From the NCBI GenBank assembly GCA_934255135.1, contig CAKQMV010000007.1:31151-95150 (forward strand): 64,000 bases of DNA, read 5' to 3'. Within the stretch, counting starts at the first letter, position 1, and each line of letters starts with the position of its first letter. Source of the stretch: an uncultured Clostridia bacterium. GTDB lineage: Bacteria > Bacillota > Clostridia > Peptostreptococcales > Anaerovoracaceae. The notes under the pieces were generated by a model. The model was not told where the DNA came from, made no database searches, and was given only the letters and a program-made list of their open reading frames with translations. The translations under genes were made by a program, and so were the position numbers. Of this stretch, positions 27,409-35,642 are shown piece by piece.

Positions 27409-28299
27409 ATGAAGAAACTTTCAAGACAGAAAAGTTTATTTTGGGTTTGCTCTCTGCTGTTTGTTCTTACAATGACAATCAGTACAAACATCGCATTCGC
27501 AGATGATACTACCAATAAGCTTGGCTGGATTACAGAAAATGGTAAAACCCGCTATTATGATACCGAAGATCATTTCGTATCTGGAATGAATACAATTGAT
27601 GGAAAGAAGTATTACTTCGATTCCAATGGAAATCTTCAATATGGAATTCTAAGAATCGGCAAAGCATATTATTACGCCTACGAAAATGGGGCGATTCGAA
27701 CCAAAAAGGGTCTCTTTTGGCATGAAGGAAACCGCTACTACGCGCAGAAAGGTGGCAAGCTCGCGACCAGCAAAATGATCAAGTCTGGAAAGTATTATTA
27801 CTATTTCGGTTCGGATGCAAAGTCGAAGACCACAAGGTTTAAATACCGCGGCACTATGATCACACCAAGCAGCAAGACCGGCGCCATCACCCAGAAGCAA
27901 TATAACCTGGCGGTCTACGGTCCATATCCATATAAGCGCTACGTCCTGATTGACATAAGTGACCAAACACTAAAGTACTATGTCAGCGGAAAGGTGAAGC
28001 TTAGGAGCAATGTAGTAACCGGTGGCCCAGGAAACCGCACGCCTCTAGGCAAGTTCAGTCTCCGCGGCAAATATCGCAATGTAACGCTCCGTGGACCAGA
28101 CTACACAAATTTTGTTAAATACTGGATGCCATTCATCGGCGGAGAATACGGCATTCACGATGCATCATGGCGCTCAAGTTTTGGCAGCAGCATCTACAAA
28201 CGAAACGGTTCTCACGGCTGCGTGAATATGCCACGAAGCAAAGCCGCAAAGCTTTACAATATGGTTCCCGTAGGCGCACGCGTCATCATCAGGAAATAA
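27409..28299 (+). CDS. L,D-transpeptidase (YkuD) with cell-wall-binding repeats
   Basis: 296 residues. Signal peptide at about 1-31 (ends IAFA). Residues 35-140 contain repeats of the choline/cell-wall-binding type (GWITENGKTRYYD, KKYYFDSNGNLQYG, KAYYYAYENG, NRYYAQKGG). The C-terminal YkuD domain (about 175-295) has VLIDISDQTLKYY, TPLGKF and the catalytic GIHDASW...GSHGCVNMP with the active-site Cys. It crosslinks or modifies peptidoglycan stem peptides outside the membrane. Its start lacks a strong binding site (AAAGGATG at a distance). A decayed gene lies divergently upstream. Confidence 0.93.
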   Translation: MKKLSRQKSLFWVCSLLFVLTMTISTNIAFADDTTNKLGWITENGKTRYYDTEDHFVSGMNTIDGKKYYFDSNGNLQYGILRIGKAYYYAYENGAIRTKKGLFWHEGNRYYAQKGGKLATSKMIKSGKYYYYFGSDAKSKTTRFKYRGTMITPSSKTGAITQKQYNLAVYGPYPYKRYVLIDISDQTLKYYVSGKVKLRSNVVTGGPGNRTPLGKFSLRGKYRNVTLRGPDYTNFVKYWMPFIGGEYGIHDASWRSSFGSSIYKRNGSHGCVNMPRSKAAKLYNMVPVGARVIIRK

Positions 28300-28416
28300 C
28301 ACAACCTTGAAATAGCATAACAGTGCAGTTGTCTTCTTTATTATGAGACTTGACTTTTAAGCAGCATTGGCGTATTAATTTATACTGTTAATCAAGTTGC
28401 GAAAGGACCGTTTTAA

Positions 28417-29778
28417 ATGCAGGATAACAGAAATTTCCTAGGCACTGAGCCGATTGGCAAGCTTCTTCTGAAGCTGTCCATCCCAACTGTAATTGCCCAG
28501 CTCATAAATATGCTCTACAACATTGTAGACAGAATCTATATCGGCCACATACCTGGCGAAGGAAGCCTGGCATTAACAGGCGTAGGCGTATGCATGCCGA
28601 TCATAATGCTGGTTTCAGCTTTCGCTGCACTTATCAGCACAGGAGGTGCTCCAAGAGCATCAATCTCTATGGGTAAGCAGGATAATAAGGCAGCGGAGAA
28701 GATACTCGGCAACTGCTTTGTTGCACTAGTTTCCGTTTCAATGGTACTCACAGCAATCCTTCTAATATGGGGTGAGCCACTCCTGATGGCCTTCGGTGCA
28801 AGTGAGAACACAATCTCATATGCTACTAACTACCTTAGCATCTATGCCATCGGAACAATTTTCGTACAGCTTACACTTGGTATGAATGCCTTCATAACAT
28901 GTCAGGGCTTCACAACAATCTCCATGGTTTCTGTTCTGGTTGGTGCAATCTGCAACATCACACTTGATCCGATATTCATATTTGTTATGCATATGGGCGT
29001 AAGCGGTGCCGCAGTTGCAACAGTTATCTCACAGGCGCTCTCTACTATATGGGTAATGCGCTTCCTTTGCGGCAGAAAAACACAGCTTCATCTTCGTAAA
29101 GACAATATGAGGCTTGAGGCCAAGGTCATTCTGCCTTGCCTTGCACTTGGACTTGCAACATTCGTTATGCAGTCAAGCGAAAGCATAATTGCAGTTTGCT
29201 TCAACTCATCACTTCTCCGTTACGGTGGAGATATCGCAGTTGGTGCAATGACTATTCTGACAAGCGTAATGCAGTTCGCAATGCTGCCACTTCAGGGAAT
29301 CGGACAGGGCGCACAGCCAATTACAAGCTACAATTATGGAGCCCGCAATGCCGAAAGAGTAAAGCAAACATTCAGGCTTCTTCTAACAAGCTGTCTGACA
29401 TACTCGGTTGCACTGTGGGCTGCAGTCGAACTCTGCCCAAGACTATTCGCAAGTATATTTACGCAGGATGCCGAGCTTATTGCGTTCACAGCACCAATGC
29501 TTCGAATCTATCTTGGAGGACTCCTCCTGTTCGGTATACAGATTGCATGTCAGATGACGTTCACTTCACTCGGCAAGGCACTGAACTCCATAGTCGTAGC
29601 CGTTGTAAGGAAATTCGTACTGCTCCTACCGCTTATATACATAATGCCTCATCTGGTAGCCAATCCAACCGTGGGCGTATACATGGCAGAACCGGTAGCA
29701 GATATACTGGCAATTACATTTACCGCCATTCTGTTCAGCGTCCAGTTCAAGAAAGCCCTATCACAGATTAATGAATAA
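28417..29778 (+). CDS. MATE family efflux transporter
   Basis: 453 residues with twelve predicted membrane segments in two similar halves, starting with PIGKLLLKLSIPTVIAQLIN, a family-typical N-terminus, and including QGIGQGAQPITSYNYGARN in the second half. MATE pumps export cationic drugs or metabolites with Na+ or H+ coupling. A plausible promoter (TTGACT, 17 bases, TATTAA) lies 28352-28380. The binding site is GAAAGGA, 9 bases upstream. It differs from the second MATE protein at 50955, which has a different upstream leader. Confidence 0.92.
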   Translation: MQDNRNFLGTEPIGKLLLKLSIPTVIAQLINMLYNIVDRIYIGHIPGEGSLALTGVGVCMPIIMLVSAFAALISTGGAPRASISMGKQDNKAAEKILGNCFVALVSVSMVLTAILLIWGEPLLMAFGASENTISYATNYLSIYAIGTIFVQLTLGMNAFITCQGFTTISMVSVLVGAICNITLDPIFIFVMHMGVSGAAVATVISQALSTIWVMRFLCGRKTQLHLRKDNMRLEAKVILPCLALGLATFVMQSSESIIAVCFNSSLLRYGGDIAVGAMTILTSVMQFAMLPLQGIGQGAQPITSYNYGARNAERVKQTFRLLLTSCLTYSVALWAAVELCPRLFASIFTQDAELIAFTAPMLRIYLGGLLLFGIQIACQMTFTSLGKALNSIVVAVVRKFVLLLPLIYIMPHLVANPTVGVYMAEPVADILAITFTAILFSVQFKKALSQINE

Positions 29779-29786
29779 ATAACTCG

Positions 29787-29820
29787 TGCGATGTCATCAA
29801 CATCCTTTGGTGACATCGCA
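29787..29820 (+). terminator. Hairpin after MATE gene
   Basis: TGCGATGTCA pairs with TGACATCGCA, 9 bases after the MATE stop. No T-run follows, so termination is likely but weak. Confidence 0.55.
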
Positions 29821-29836
29821 TGACCACGAACATAAA

Positions 29837-30032
29837 CTATCCTTGCCAGTACTGCTCCTCATACTTCTCATCTTCAAGCTTGAAAAGCATGTATGTATTC
29901 ATATCCTGGTAAGCAGCATTAAACACAACCCACAAAGATATATCGATCCCTAAAGCCTCTGCCTCAACAATTCTCTCTCTTGTATAATCTGTGAGTTCCC
30001 ATGGTTTACCGTTAACAATTAATGTCGTACCT
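29837..30032 (-). pseudogene. C-terminal remnant of an unrecognised gene
   Basis: A 64-codon open stretch on the minus strand, directly after a TAA stop and without a start codon, reads LIVNGKPWELTDYTRERI, then VEAEALGIDISLWVVFNAAY and ends KYEEQYWQG. It looks like the end of a real protein (clean amino-acid composition), but I do not recognise the family. Probably a truncated gene. The rest of 30033-30120 holds nothing recognisable. Confidence 0.5.
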
Positions 30033-30126
30033 TATTTAATTTACGTAATGTAATCAAGTCAAATCGATTCATCATTTCATCATTTGACAGAAAGATTGGA
30101 GAATAATACAATCAATATATAAAAAA

Positions 30127-30148
30127 GGCCACCGATAGACGGTGTGCC
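30127..30148 (-). terminator. Minus-strand terminator below the toxin-like gene
   Basis: GGCACACCG pairs with CGGTGGCC (one bulge) and is followed on the minus strand by TTTTTTATAT. It may stop readthrough from the toxin-like gene or define a short RNA between the two hairpins. Confidence 0.65.
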
Positions 30149-30161
30149 TAGAGAATTAGTT

Positions 30162-30202
30162 AAAAATAACCGTTAGTTTGCTAGACTGTGGCGGTTATTT
30201 TT
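30162..30202. terminator. Bidirectional terminator overlapping the toxin-like stop codon
   Basis: AAAAATAACCG pairs with CGGTTATTTTT, 11 bp, with A-run and T-run on both sides, so it can stop transcripts from either strand. Its right arm contains the TAA stop of the small hydrophobic peptide gene. Confidence 0.7.
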
Positions 30203-30296
30203 CGTTTTTGCGAAACAGTATGTAACATATCTGAAACGTTCCATATATGAATCCGCCCAGTAAACCAAGCAGAATTGATATCTCTTCGAATGTCAT
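30195..30296 (-). CDS. Small hydrophobic peptide, type I toxin / holin-like (33 aa)
   Basis: 33 residues: MTFEEISILLGLLGGFIYG, a hydrophobic segment through ICYILF, and the basic end RKNEK. The layout (short acidic start, one membrane helix, charged tail) is that of TxpA/Fst-like type I toxins and of the putative holin-like toxins common in Bacillota. AAGGAGG stands 9 bases before the ATG, an ideal binding site, and a bidirectional terminator overlaps the stop. An antisense antitoxin RNA would have to come from the plus strand; no promoter was firmly identified. The assignment is by shape, not by clear sequence match. Confidence 0.55.
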   Translation of the reverse strand: MTFEEISILLGLLGGFIYGTFQICYILFRKNEK

Positions 30297-30616
30297 CTGT
30301 AGCGTCCTCCTTTCCAGAGGAACGAAAAACTGTCCCTCCTAAATAGTTAAGTAAGGACACACCGCCTACCATCTTGGTGACCGTTATTAATTATAACAAG
30401 TCGTATAATTCCTAATGTGAATATCCAGTGTAACGATCCGCGACACTATCACCAATTCCTGCATTTGAGCCACTCGTAAGCGAAGTATTTTTAGTTCACA
30501 GCAACAACAAATTACTGCAACAACTTAAATTACTACAGTCATCGTAATAGCACTAATTATTCTAGCCTTGCTTCGTCCTCTATTTCTTCTTATTCATTTC
30601 TAGTACGAAAAATATA

Positions 30617-31165
30617 TTAAATATTGCTTTTCTTATAATACGTTGCAATTACAAATCCAACAGCCCCGCCAATAACGTTACAAATAATATCATTGATATC
30701 CATAACCGGACTAAAATCTTCAACTACTTTCAAATACACTTCTACCCCTTGAAGCAGCTCTATTGCGACAGAAATCAGCAAGACAGTAAGCAATGAGCTC
30801 TTAAACTTCCTAAATGGTTTTACATTACAAAGGCATCCGAAAACTGTTATTGGCATGAATAGCAAAATATTATTTGCATATGTTATTAATGCGGCTCTGT
30901 TTACAAATGCCAAGAATAACGGTCTTGGATCTAAGTTATATTCCAAATCATATGTGACTATCGCAGGATAACATACTGGCAATAGTGTAAAAGATGCTAC
31001 GATGCACAAGTAAAAATAGAAAGCATATTTTAAATAAAACGACTTTTGGACTGTTAATCCGTGTCTTCTTTTCATAATGATTCTTGTCAAAGCTATGGTC
31101 GCAATTAGAAATAATGCTACCAACAAAAATAACCATGATGTTAATACAAATTGTTCATCTGTCAT
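30617..31165 (-). CDS. VanZ-like membrane protein
   Basis: 182 residues, with about five membrane segments and the VanZ signature pattern FTLLPVC near 60, NILLFMPITVFGC near 100 and a terminal acidic-aromatic MDINDIICNVIGGAVG. VanZ-family proteins are membrane proteins, in one case giving low teicoplanin resistance; most are of unknown role. GAGG precedes the start by 8 bases. It ends an apparent operon with the ABC transporter genes upstream, through a tiny overlapping frame. 30373-30616 is AT-rich spacer with nothing recognisable. Confidence 0.88.
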   Translation of the reverse strand: MTDEQFVLTSWLFLLVALFLIATIALTRIIMKRRHGLTVQKSFYLKYAFYFYLCIVASFTLLPVCYPAIVTYDLEYNLDPRPLFLAFVNRAALITYANNILLFMPITVFGCLCNVKPFRKFKSSLLTVLLISVAIELLQGVEVYLKVVEDFSPVMDINDIICNVIGGAVGFVIATYYKKSNI

Positions 31166-31259
31166 TGTATTTCCTCGAATAGTATTGGTTTATGTCTGCT
31201 TCAGCTAGAAGAGCCGCAAATCCATGAAAGGTTTCAACTTCACTTAATAGCTTCTTCAT
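31155..31259 (-). CDS. Tiny coupled ORF between ABC ATPase and VanZ genes (34 aa)
   Basis: A 34-residue frame (MKKLLSEVETFHGFAAL...) begins 2 bases after the ATPase stop and ends overlapping the VanZ start, so it fills the gap exactly. Its own binding site is weak (TTGAAG), but translational coupling would be possible. I do not recognise it; it could be a small regulatory peptide or the remnant of a larger gene. Confidence 0.35.
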   Translation of the reverse strand: MKKLLSEVETFHGFAALLAEADINQYYSRKYNDR

Positions 31260-31261
31260 CT

Positions 31262-31873
31262 TCAATCTAAACAGATTATCCTATCCGCCTGCTTTTTGAA
31301 CTGTTCGTCATGAGTTACCATTACCACAGTCTTCCCAGATGCGTTAATATGGCGAAGCAAATCCATTACTATCTTTGCATTTTCTCTATCTAACGATCCT
31401 GTAGGTTCATCTGCTAGTACAATATTGCACGGTTTAAGCATAAGACGTGCTAATGCAATACGTTGCTGTTCTCCTCCAGATAAAGTAAATACCTTAGCAT
31501 CAATTTTATTCTGTAAACCCACAGCAGAAAGAACTGACTCCATAGAATGTCTATTACCTATACCCTGAATAACCATTGCCAGATTTTGCCTCACTGTCTT
31601 ATTCTCGATCAATGCAAAATTTTGAAAAAGAAAACCTACCTCTTCACGATAAAACGTTCTCTTATCTCGACTTCTGTTCCATGTTTTTCCGTTTATAACT
31701 AAAGTCCCGGAATCTATCGGTTCAAGAAGGCCAATCATGTTAAGTAAGGTTGTTTTACCTGATCCACTTTTGCCAGAGAAACATACAAATTCGCCGTCAT
31801 CAATATGAAAATCGAAATTGGAAAATAGTGTATGTGTTCCATAACGCTTGGTTATTTTATTTCCAACTATCAT
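31262..31873 (-). CDS. ABC transporter ATP-binding protein (bacteriocin-export type)
   Basis: 203 residues from MIVGNKITKRYG; AAGGAG lies 7 bases upstream and the ATG overlaps the stop of the permease gene (ATGA). It has Walker A GKSGSGKTT, signature LSGGEQQRIALARLM, Walker B IVLADEPTGSLD and the H-loop VTHD. It is of the MacB/LolD class; with the long permease upstream it fits the ABC pair typical of lactococcin 972-type bacteriocin loci (assignment by context). The longer frame start at 31924 lies inside the permease gene and is rejected. Confidence 0.92.
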   Translation of the reverse strand: MIVGNKITKRYGTHTLFSNFDFHIDDGEFVCFSGKSGSGKTTLLNMIGLLEPIDSGTLVINGKTWNRSRDKRTFYREEVGFLFQNFALIENKTVRQNLAMVIQGIGNRHSMESVLSAVGLQNKIDAKVFTLSGGEQQRIALARLMLKPCNIVLADEPTGSLDRENAKIVMDLLRHINASGKTVVMVTHDEQFKKQADRIICLD

Positions 31874-33858
31874 ACAGATTCTCCTTTCAGTATTGTAGTA
31901 ACTCTCTTTCTTTCTACTACACATGCTTTAATAATAATGATAGCAAGTTCAAGCACCATAAGAAGCAGTGTCATTAATAAAAGCAATACAAGCGATACCT
32001 TCAATTTAAGTGCAATACACAAGGCAATCGAAACAAGCATTCCGATAAGATTTGCTATCACTGTCAATTTAATAATCTTGATGTTCCTATCTATCACTGA
32101 ATATCCCAATGTTTTCATAATTGCCATTTCCATTGCATTAATACTATATTCCATGCTTATTATTAATATAGAGCTAAATACTCCGAGTATCATGAGAATA
32201 ATAAACAATAGAAGTGATACTTTCAGTTTTCTGATTTCCTGGTTCCATACATACTCAAACTCATCGTTTACACTAGTAATGCTGATACAATTATCTTCAA
32301 TGTCAAACTTGTTAGCAAAATCCTGGAATTTCTGGAAAGGAATCTTGTACATTACGTCATAATTGTTATAACAATCGTACCCAGAAACGGATTCGTTGGA
32401 ATACTCAATATTATTTACCAAAATCACCGGATTTATATACTGGTGCATCTGATATGTCTTCCCATCGTGATGTATGGCCTCAACTTTAATTGTTGCTTCA
32501 TACTTCTCTGTATTCCACATACCATATTCATCTTCTGAATAATACGTGCCATCATTCATTTCAATAGCATTCAGATAATCTCTAGAAGTCTCTGACATGT
32601 CTGCTGGAAACAATATCGATATCTTGTTTTTCAGTACATCTTTCTCAATTTGATTTAGCGCTTGGTATTCTGAACATAGTTCAAGAAAAGCTTTTCTATT
32701 AATGGTTACAAATGGATATTTTACATTATAGTTTCCAGTTAAATCCAAATATTGAAGTGCACAATCCTGGAATTTTTCATAAAAAGCCTTGTACATTCTT
32801 TCTTCGGGGAGTTCATCCCCATCTTCTGGTTCTGCAGACATGCTATATCCTAGTTTATAGTACGAATAATCCTTATGCTTATTAAAAAAATCCTTCTGAA
32901 CACTGATTTTATATGAGTTTATTGCAATCGTAGCACTCACAGACATTGCAGCTATAACAACAACAGCCAATATACTTTTTCCAAAATAATTAATCTTCAG
33001 TATTCTCTGGTTTTCGCCATCATCAAACAGAGCCTGCTTATAATTCATTTTTACACTCTGGTATCCAATAACAGCGTTTAATAATACATATATTACAAAC
33101 AGCAATGTTGATATCTGTATCTTGTAATCAACATAAGAAACTTTCAATAAAAAATGCCTAACCGCTATATAAATAAATATAAATGCTATACTTTCCAGGA
33201 TTAAGCCTCTAAGAAAATGCGCCAAGATATTTCTGCCCATAATGGCTTTCAGCATATTTTCTTTCCTCAGTGCTTTCGCTTCATACCAAGCCAACAATAG
33301 ATTGCAAAAGTATATGATCCCCCATAAGGCAATCAACTCTACATAAATTGTATGCGATGAGCCCTTCTCGTGCGGGAATCCTCCGCCATATCGATCTATC
33401 AGTTTTGACTTAAACTCACATATACTTTCATAATCTGCCTCATCACCTATAAAATAAAAAGTTCCAGAATTTGATATATCATTGAGCGAATTTACGTCTA
33501 TAAATTCAACTTGTTCACTTGGAAATAACAAACTCGAATTAACACCTTCATTAATTCCAGACTTTCTTAAAGCCTTGATAGCATTAGAGGTGCCTATGAT
33601 ATTTGTAGTGTTCTTATAAGCGGTATCCCACTGGTACTCTATAGCAAAGAAATCAACATCTGTTTCATTTGCCGCATCAATAAAATTGTCCACGTGCTTA
33701 CGTGCAAGCTCATCAGACTGTTCATCTGGAATATAAAAATCTGCACTATAATATTGCTCCTGAAAAGACCAGATATTCAGTAGATTTACTTCTCCAACAA
33801 GCAAGAATCCTATTGTTATCAATACTGAAAAAACAACAACTTTAATAAGCTTCATCAT
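31870..33858 (-). CDS. Bacteriocin-associated integral membrane protein (putative permease)
   Basis: 662 residues. An N-terminal membrane segment, a 160-residue extracytoplasmic domain, a cluster of membrane segments (about 175-290), a second extracytoplasmic domain (about 310-530), and three C-terminal segments in FtsX/MacB-like arrangement (ILMILGVFSSILIISMEYS...). Size and layout match the bacteriocin-associated integral membrane family found beside lactococcin 972-type ABC ATPases. GAGG precedes the chosen ATG by 6 bases. It is divergent from the PadR regulator, about 210 bases away. Confidence 0.8.
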   Translation of the reverse strand: MMKLIKVVVFSVLITIGFLLVGEVNLLNIWSFQEQYYSADFYIPDEQSDELARKHVDNFIDAANETDVDFFAIEYQWDTAYKNTTNIIGTSNAIKALRKSGINEGVNSSLLFPSEQVEFIDVNSLNDISNSGTFYFIGDEADYESICEFKSKLIDRYGGGFPHEKGSSHTIYVELIALWGIIYFCNLLLAWYEAKALRKENMLKAIMGRNILAHFLRGLILESIAFIFIYIAVRHFLLKVSYVDYKIQISTLLFVIYVLLNAVIGYQSVKMNYKQALFDDGENQRILKINYFGKSILAVVVIAAMSVSATIAINSYKISVQKDFFNKHKDYSYYKLGYSMSAEPEDGDELPEERMYKAFYEKFQDCALQYLDLTGNYNVKYPFVTINRKAFLELCSEYQALNQIEKDVLKNKISILFPADMSETSRDYLNAIEMNDGTYYSEDEYGMWNTEKYEATIKVEAIHHDGKTYQMHQYINPVILVNNIEYSNESVSGYDCYNNYDVMYKIPFQKFQDFANKFDIEDNCISITSVNDEFEYVWNQEIRKLKVSLLLFIILMILGVFSSILIISMEYSINAMEMAIMKTLGYSVIDRNIKIIKLTVIANLIGMLVSIALCIALKLKVSLVLLLLMTLLLMVLELAIIIIKACVVERKRVTTILKGESV

Positions 33859-34070
33859 AAAGCACCTCTGTAGCAAAACCTTTTTTCATGCTGCGATTCT
33901 TTTAATTGGCGTTCCATTCTAAACGTAAATACCTGATTACAAATCTTATGGATTACAGCTTCATTCTATTTCAATTAATATTAAGTGTCAACAATATATA
34001 GTTTTCATAAATATTGCATTATCATTATATTTTTCGTATGATGTATTATTAAGGGAAAGGAAGTTTAATT

Positions 34071-34430
34071 ATGGAACAAGTGAAAAACAGTTTCAAAATG
34101 GGTACTTTAGAAATGCTCGTTTTATCATTACTAAAACATAAAGACTTATATGGCTATGAGATATCTCAACTGCTTAAAGAACTATCTGATGGATCTTATA
34201 CTGTTCCCGAAGGCAGCCTTTATCCTGTACTATATAAACTTGAAGATAGAAATTTCATAACATTTTATACAGTCAAAGCCGGAAAAAGAAGAGTACGAAA
34301 GGTTTACCACATTGAACCGGATGGAGAAAAAAGGCTTGAGGTTCTTCTTTCCGAATATCGTTCCACATCGAATGGAATAGAGTTAATTCTAGGAGCCGAT
34401 TTTTCTGAATTTAAGGAGGATGAACAGTGA
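34071..34430 (+). CDS. PadR family transcriptional regulator
   Basis: 119 residues with the winged-helix core: MGTLEMLVLSLLKHKDLYGYEI, PEGSLYPVLYKLEDRNFI and the wing with GKRRVRKVYHIEPDGEKRL. PadR proteins repress nearby transporter or stress genes and release DNA on ligand binding. It lies between the divergent ABC operon and the next gene, which it overlaps by 4 bases (GTGA). AAGGAAG stands about 10 bases upstream. The spacer 33859-34070 is AT-rich and should contain the divergent promoters, but I see no clear operator. Confidence 0.92.
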   Translation: MEQVKNSFKMGTLEMLVLSLLKHKDLYGYEISQLLKELSDGSYTVPEGSLYPVLYKLEDRNFITFYTVKAGKRRVRKVYHIEPDGEKRLEVLLSEYRSTSNGIELILGADFSEFKEDEQ

Positions 34431-34810
34431 ATATAGACCGAGAAATTAGATTGTACTTAAAACACATTAAACTACTTCTACCTGCGTACAATCGTCCCGA
34501 GAGAAAATATCTCGCAGATTTAAAAAACCGCATTCAGGATATTGTACAAGAACACCCCGATATTTCAATAAAGGGTATTGAGGACTTACTTGGGACTCCA
34601 TTAGAAATCTCACAGAGTTATATAGCATCTTTAGATTCAGATGTTTTGTTAAAACGATTATCTGCAACTAGAATTATCAAGCGTATTTTCATACTACTGA
34701 TTATATGCGCTATAATACTAGTCAGTGTATTTACAAGCTTTTTATATAAAGCATATTTAGATTCAAAAAATACGGTTATCACCAATACAGAAACCGTTAT
34801 TACTGATTAA
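34427..34810 (+). CDS. DUF6120/HAAS-like membrane protein downstream of PadR
   Basis: 127 residues. Residues 1-75 are a helical soluble domain (YLKHIKLLLPAYNRPERKYL, KGIEDLLGTPLEISQSYI) resembling the HAAS/DUF1700-type domain that accompanies PadR regulators; residues 85-107 are one membrane segment; a short polar tail follows. Such proteins are thought to act with the PadR protein on a membrane target, which is inference. The GTG start overlaps the PadR stop. The secreted protein remnant begins 19 bases later. Confidence 0.75.
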   Translation: MNIDREIRLYLKHIKLLLPAYNRPERKYLADLKNRIQDIVQEHPDISIKGIEDLLGTPLEISQSYIASLDSDVLLKRLSATRIIKRIFILLIICAIILVSVFTSFLYKAYLDSKNTVITNTETVITD

Positions 34811-34828
34811 TATTCAAGGAGTCTTATC

Positions 34829-35311
34829 ATGAAAAGAATCATCTCAATTGCATTTTCAATACTTGTTATTCATACATTTTTTAATATTTCATATGCAACC
34901 GATTAAATTGTCGAAAAACAGGTTGATACTAAAAATCAAGGATTTTATTACGAAACAGTTATTGAAGACGAAATAGATTTAAGCTCTGCCAGTCTAAAAA
35001 CACCCAATTCTATTACCACAACAAGCAAGTCAAAAACAACCTACTATAAGAATTCTTCTGGAAATGTTATGTGGTATGTGAAGGTTACTGGCGTTTTCAA
35101 ATATGGAAACGGATCTGCAACATGCACAAGTTCATCAGTGACTGCCGAGTCAAAAAATACCGCTTGGACGATTCATAACAAATCAGCATCAAAAAGTGGC
35201 AACACTGCTACTGCAAAGGCCACTGGAAAGCGTCATTTTCAGGGAATTGTTGTAGATACAATTAATAAAACAGTAACATTAAAGTGCAGTTCTACTGGCC
35301 AGTTTAGTTAA
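34829..35311 (+). pseudogene. Secreted protein interrupted by TAA after its signal peptide
   Basis: A good binding site (AAGGAG) precedes ATG 34829. The frame opens with a signal peptide (MKRIISIAFSILVIHTFF, ends SYA), then meets TAA as codon 26 (34904-34906), and continues in the same frame for 135 codons to 35311. The mature part holds a Ser/Thr/Lys-rich beta domain with two Cys (TYYKNSSGNVMWYVKVTG, CTSSS, KCSSTG) as seen in small secreted proteins of Clostridia. By position it is the likely substrate of the adjacent ABC exporter. One base change inactivates it; readthrough is possible but unproven. Confidence 0.7.
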
Positions 35312-35400
35312 TTCATATGTAATACAATAGACCTATGCCTATAAAGTTAACTGAGGCAGAGGTTCATTATATTACAGTGAGAAAATGAACAAATCTTTAA

Positions 35401-35426
35401 AGGCTGGCATTCCGCCAGCCTACTTT
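35401..35426 (+). terminator. Terminator of the PadR-secreted protein operon
   Basis: AGGCTGGC pairs with GCCAGCCT over a 5-base loop and is followed by ACTTTTAAT. It lies about 90 bases after the secreted-protein frame. Confidence 0.7.
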
Positions 35427-35586
35427 TAATGGCTCTATAAATTCTTTTGGGGTTTAGGGGGGTACCTATCCATTTCATTGTGGTGTTTTAAACCCCTACC
35501 TATACACTTGTTGGGGTAATATAAAACACCAAAAAAATCAATGTTGTCCTTGACAGGTGGTATACATCATAATTTAGGTAACTTAA

Positions 35587-35631
35587 AAAGGACGGAGATT
35601 TAACCATAATTAGTTAAATTCTCCGTCCTTT
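35587..35631. terminator. Strong hairpin ahead of ISL3 transposase
   Basis: AAAGGACGGAGA pairs perfectly with TCTCCGTCCTTT, 12 bp, with a further TTTAAC/GTTAAA pair inside. It probably blocks readthrough into the transposase gene, a common protection in insertion sequences. Confidence 0.6.
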
Positions 35632-35642
35632 GTTGTTCCTTA

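Noticed and set aside
34904..34906. Recoded stop in the secreted protein as selenocysteine
   Set aside because: The codon is TAA, not TGA, and no Cys-type active site is near it; a nonsense mutation is the simpler reading.
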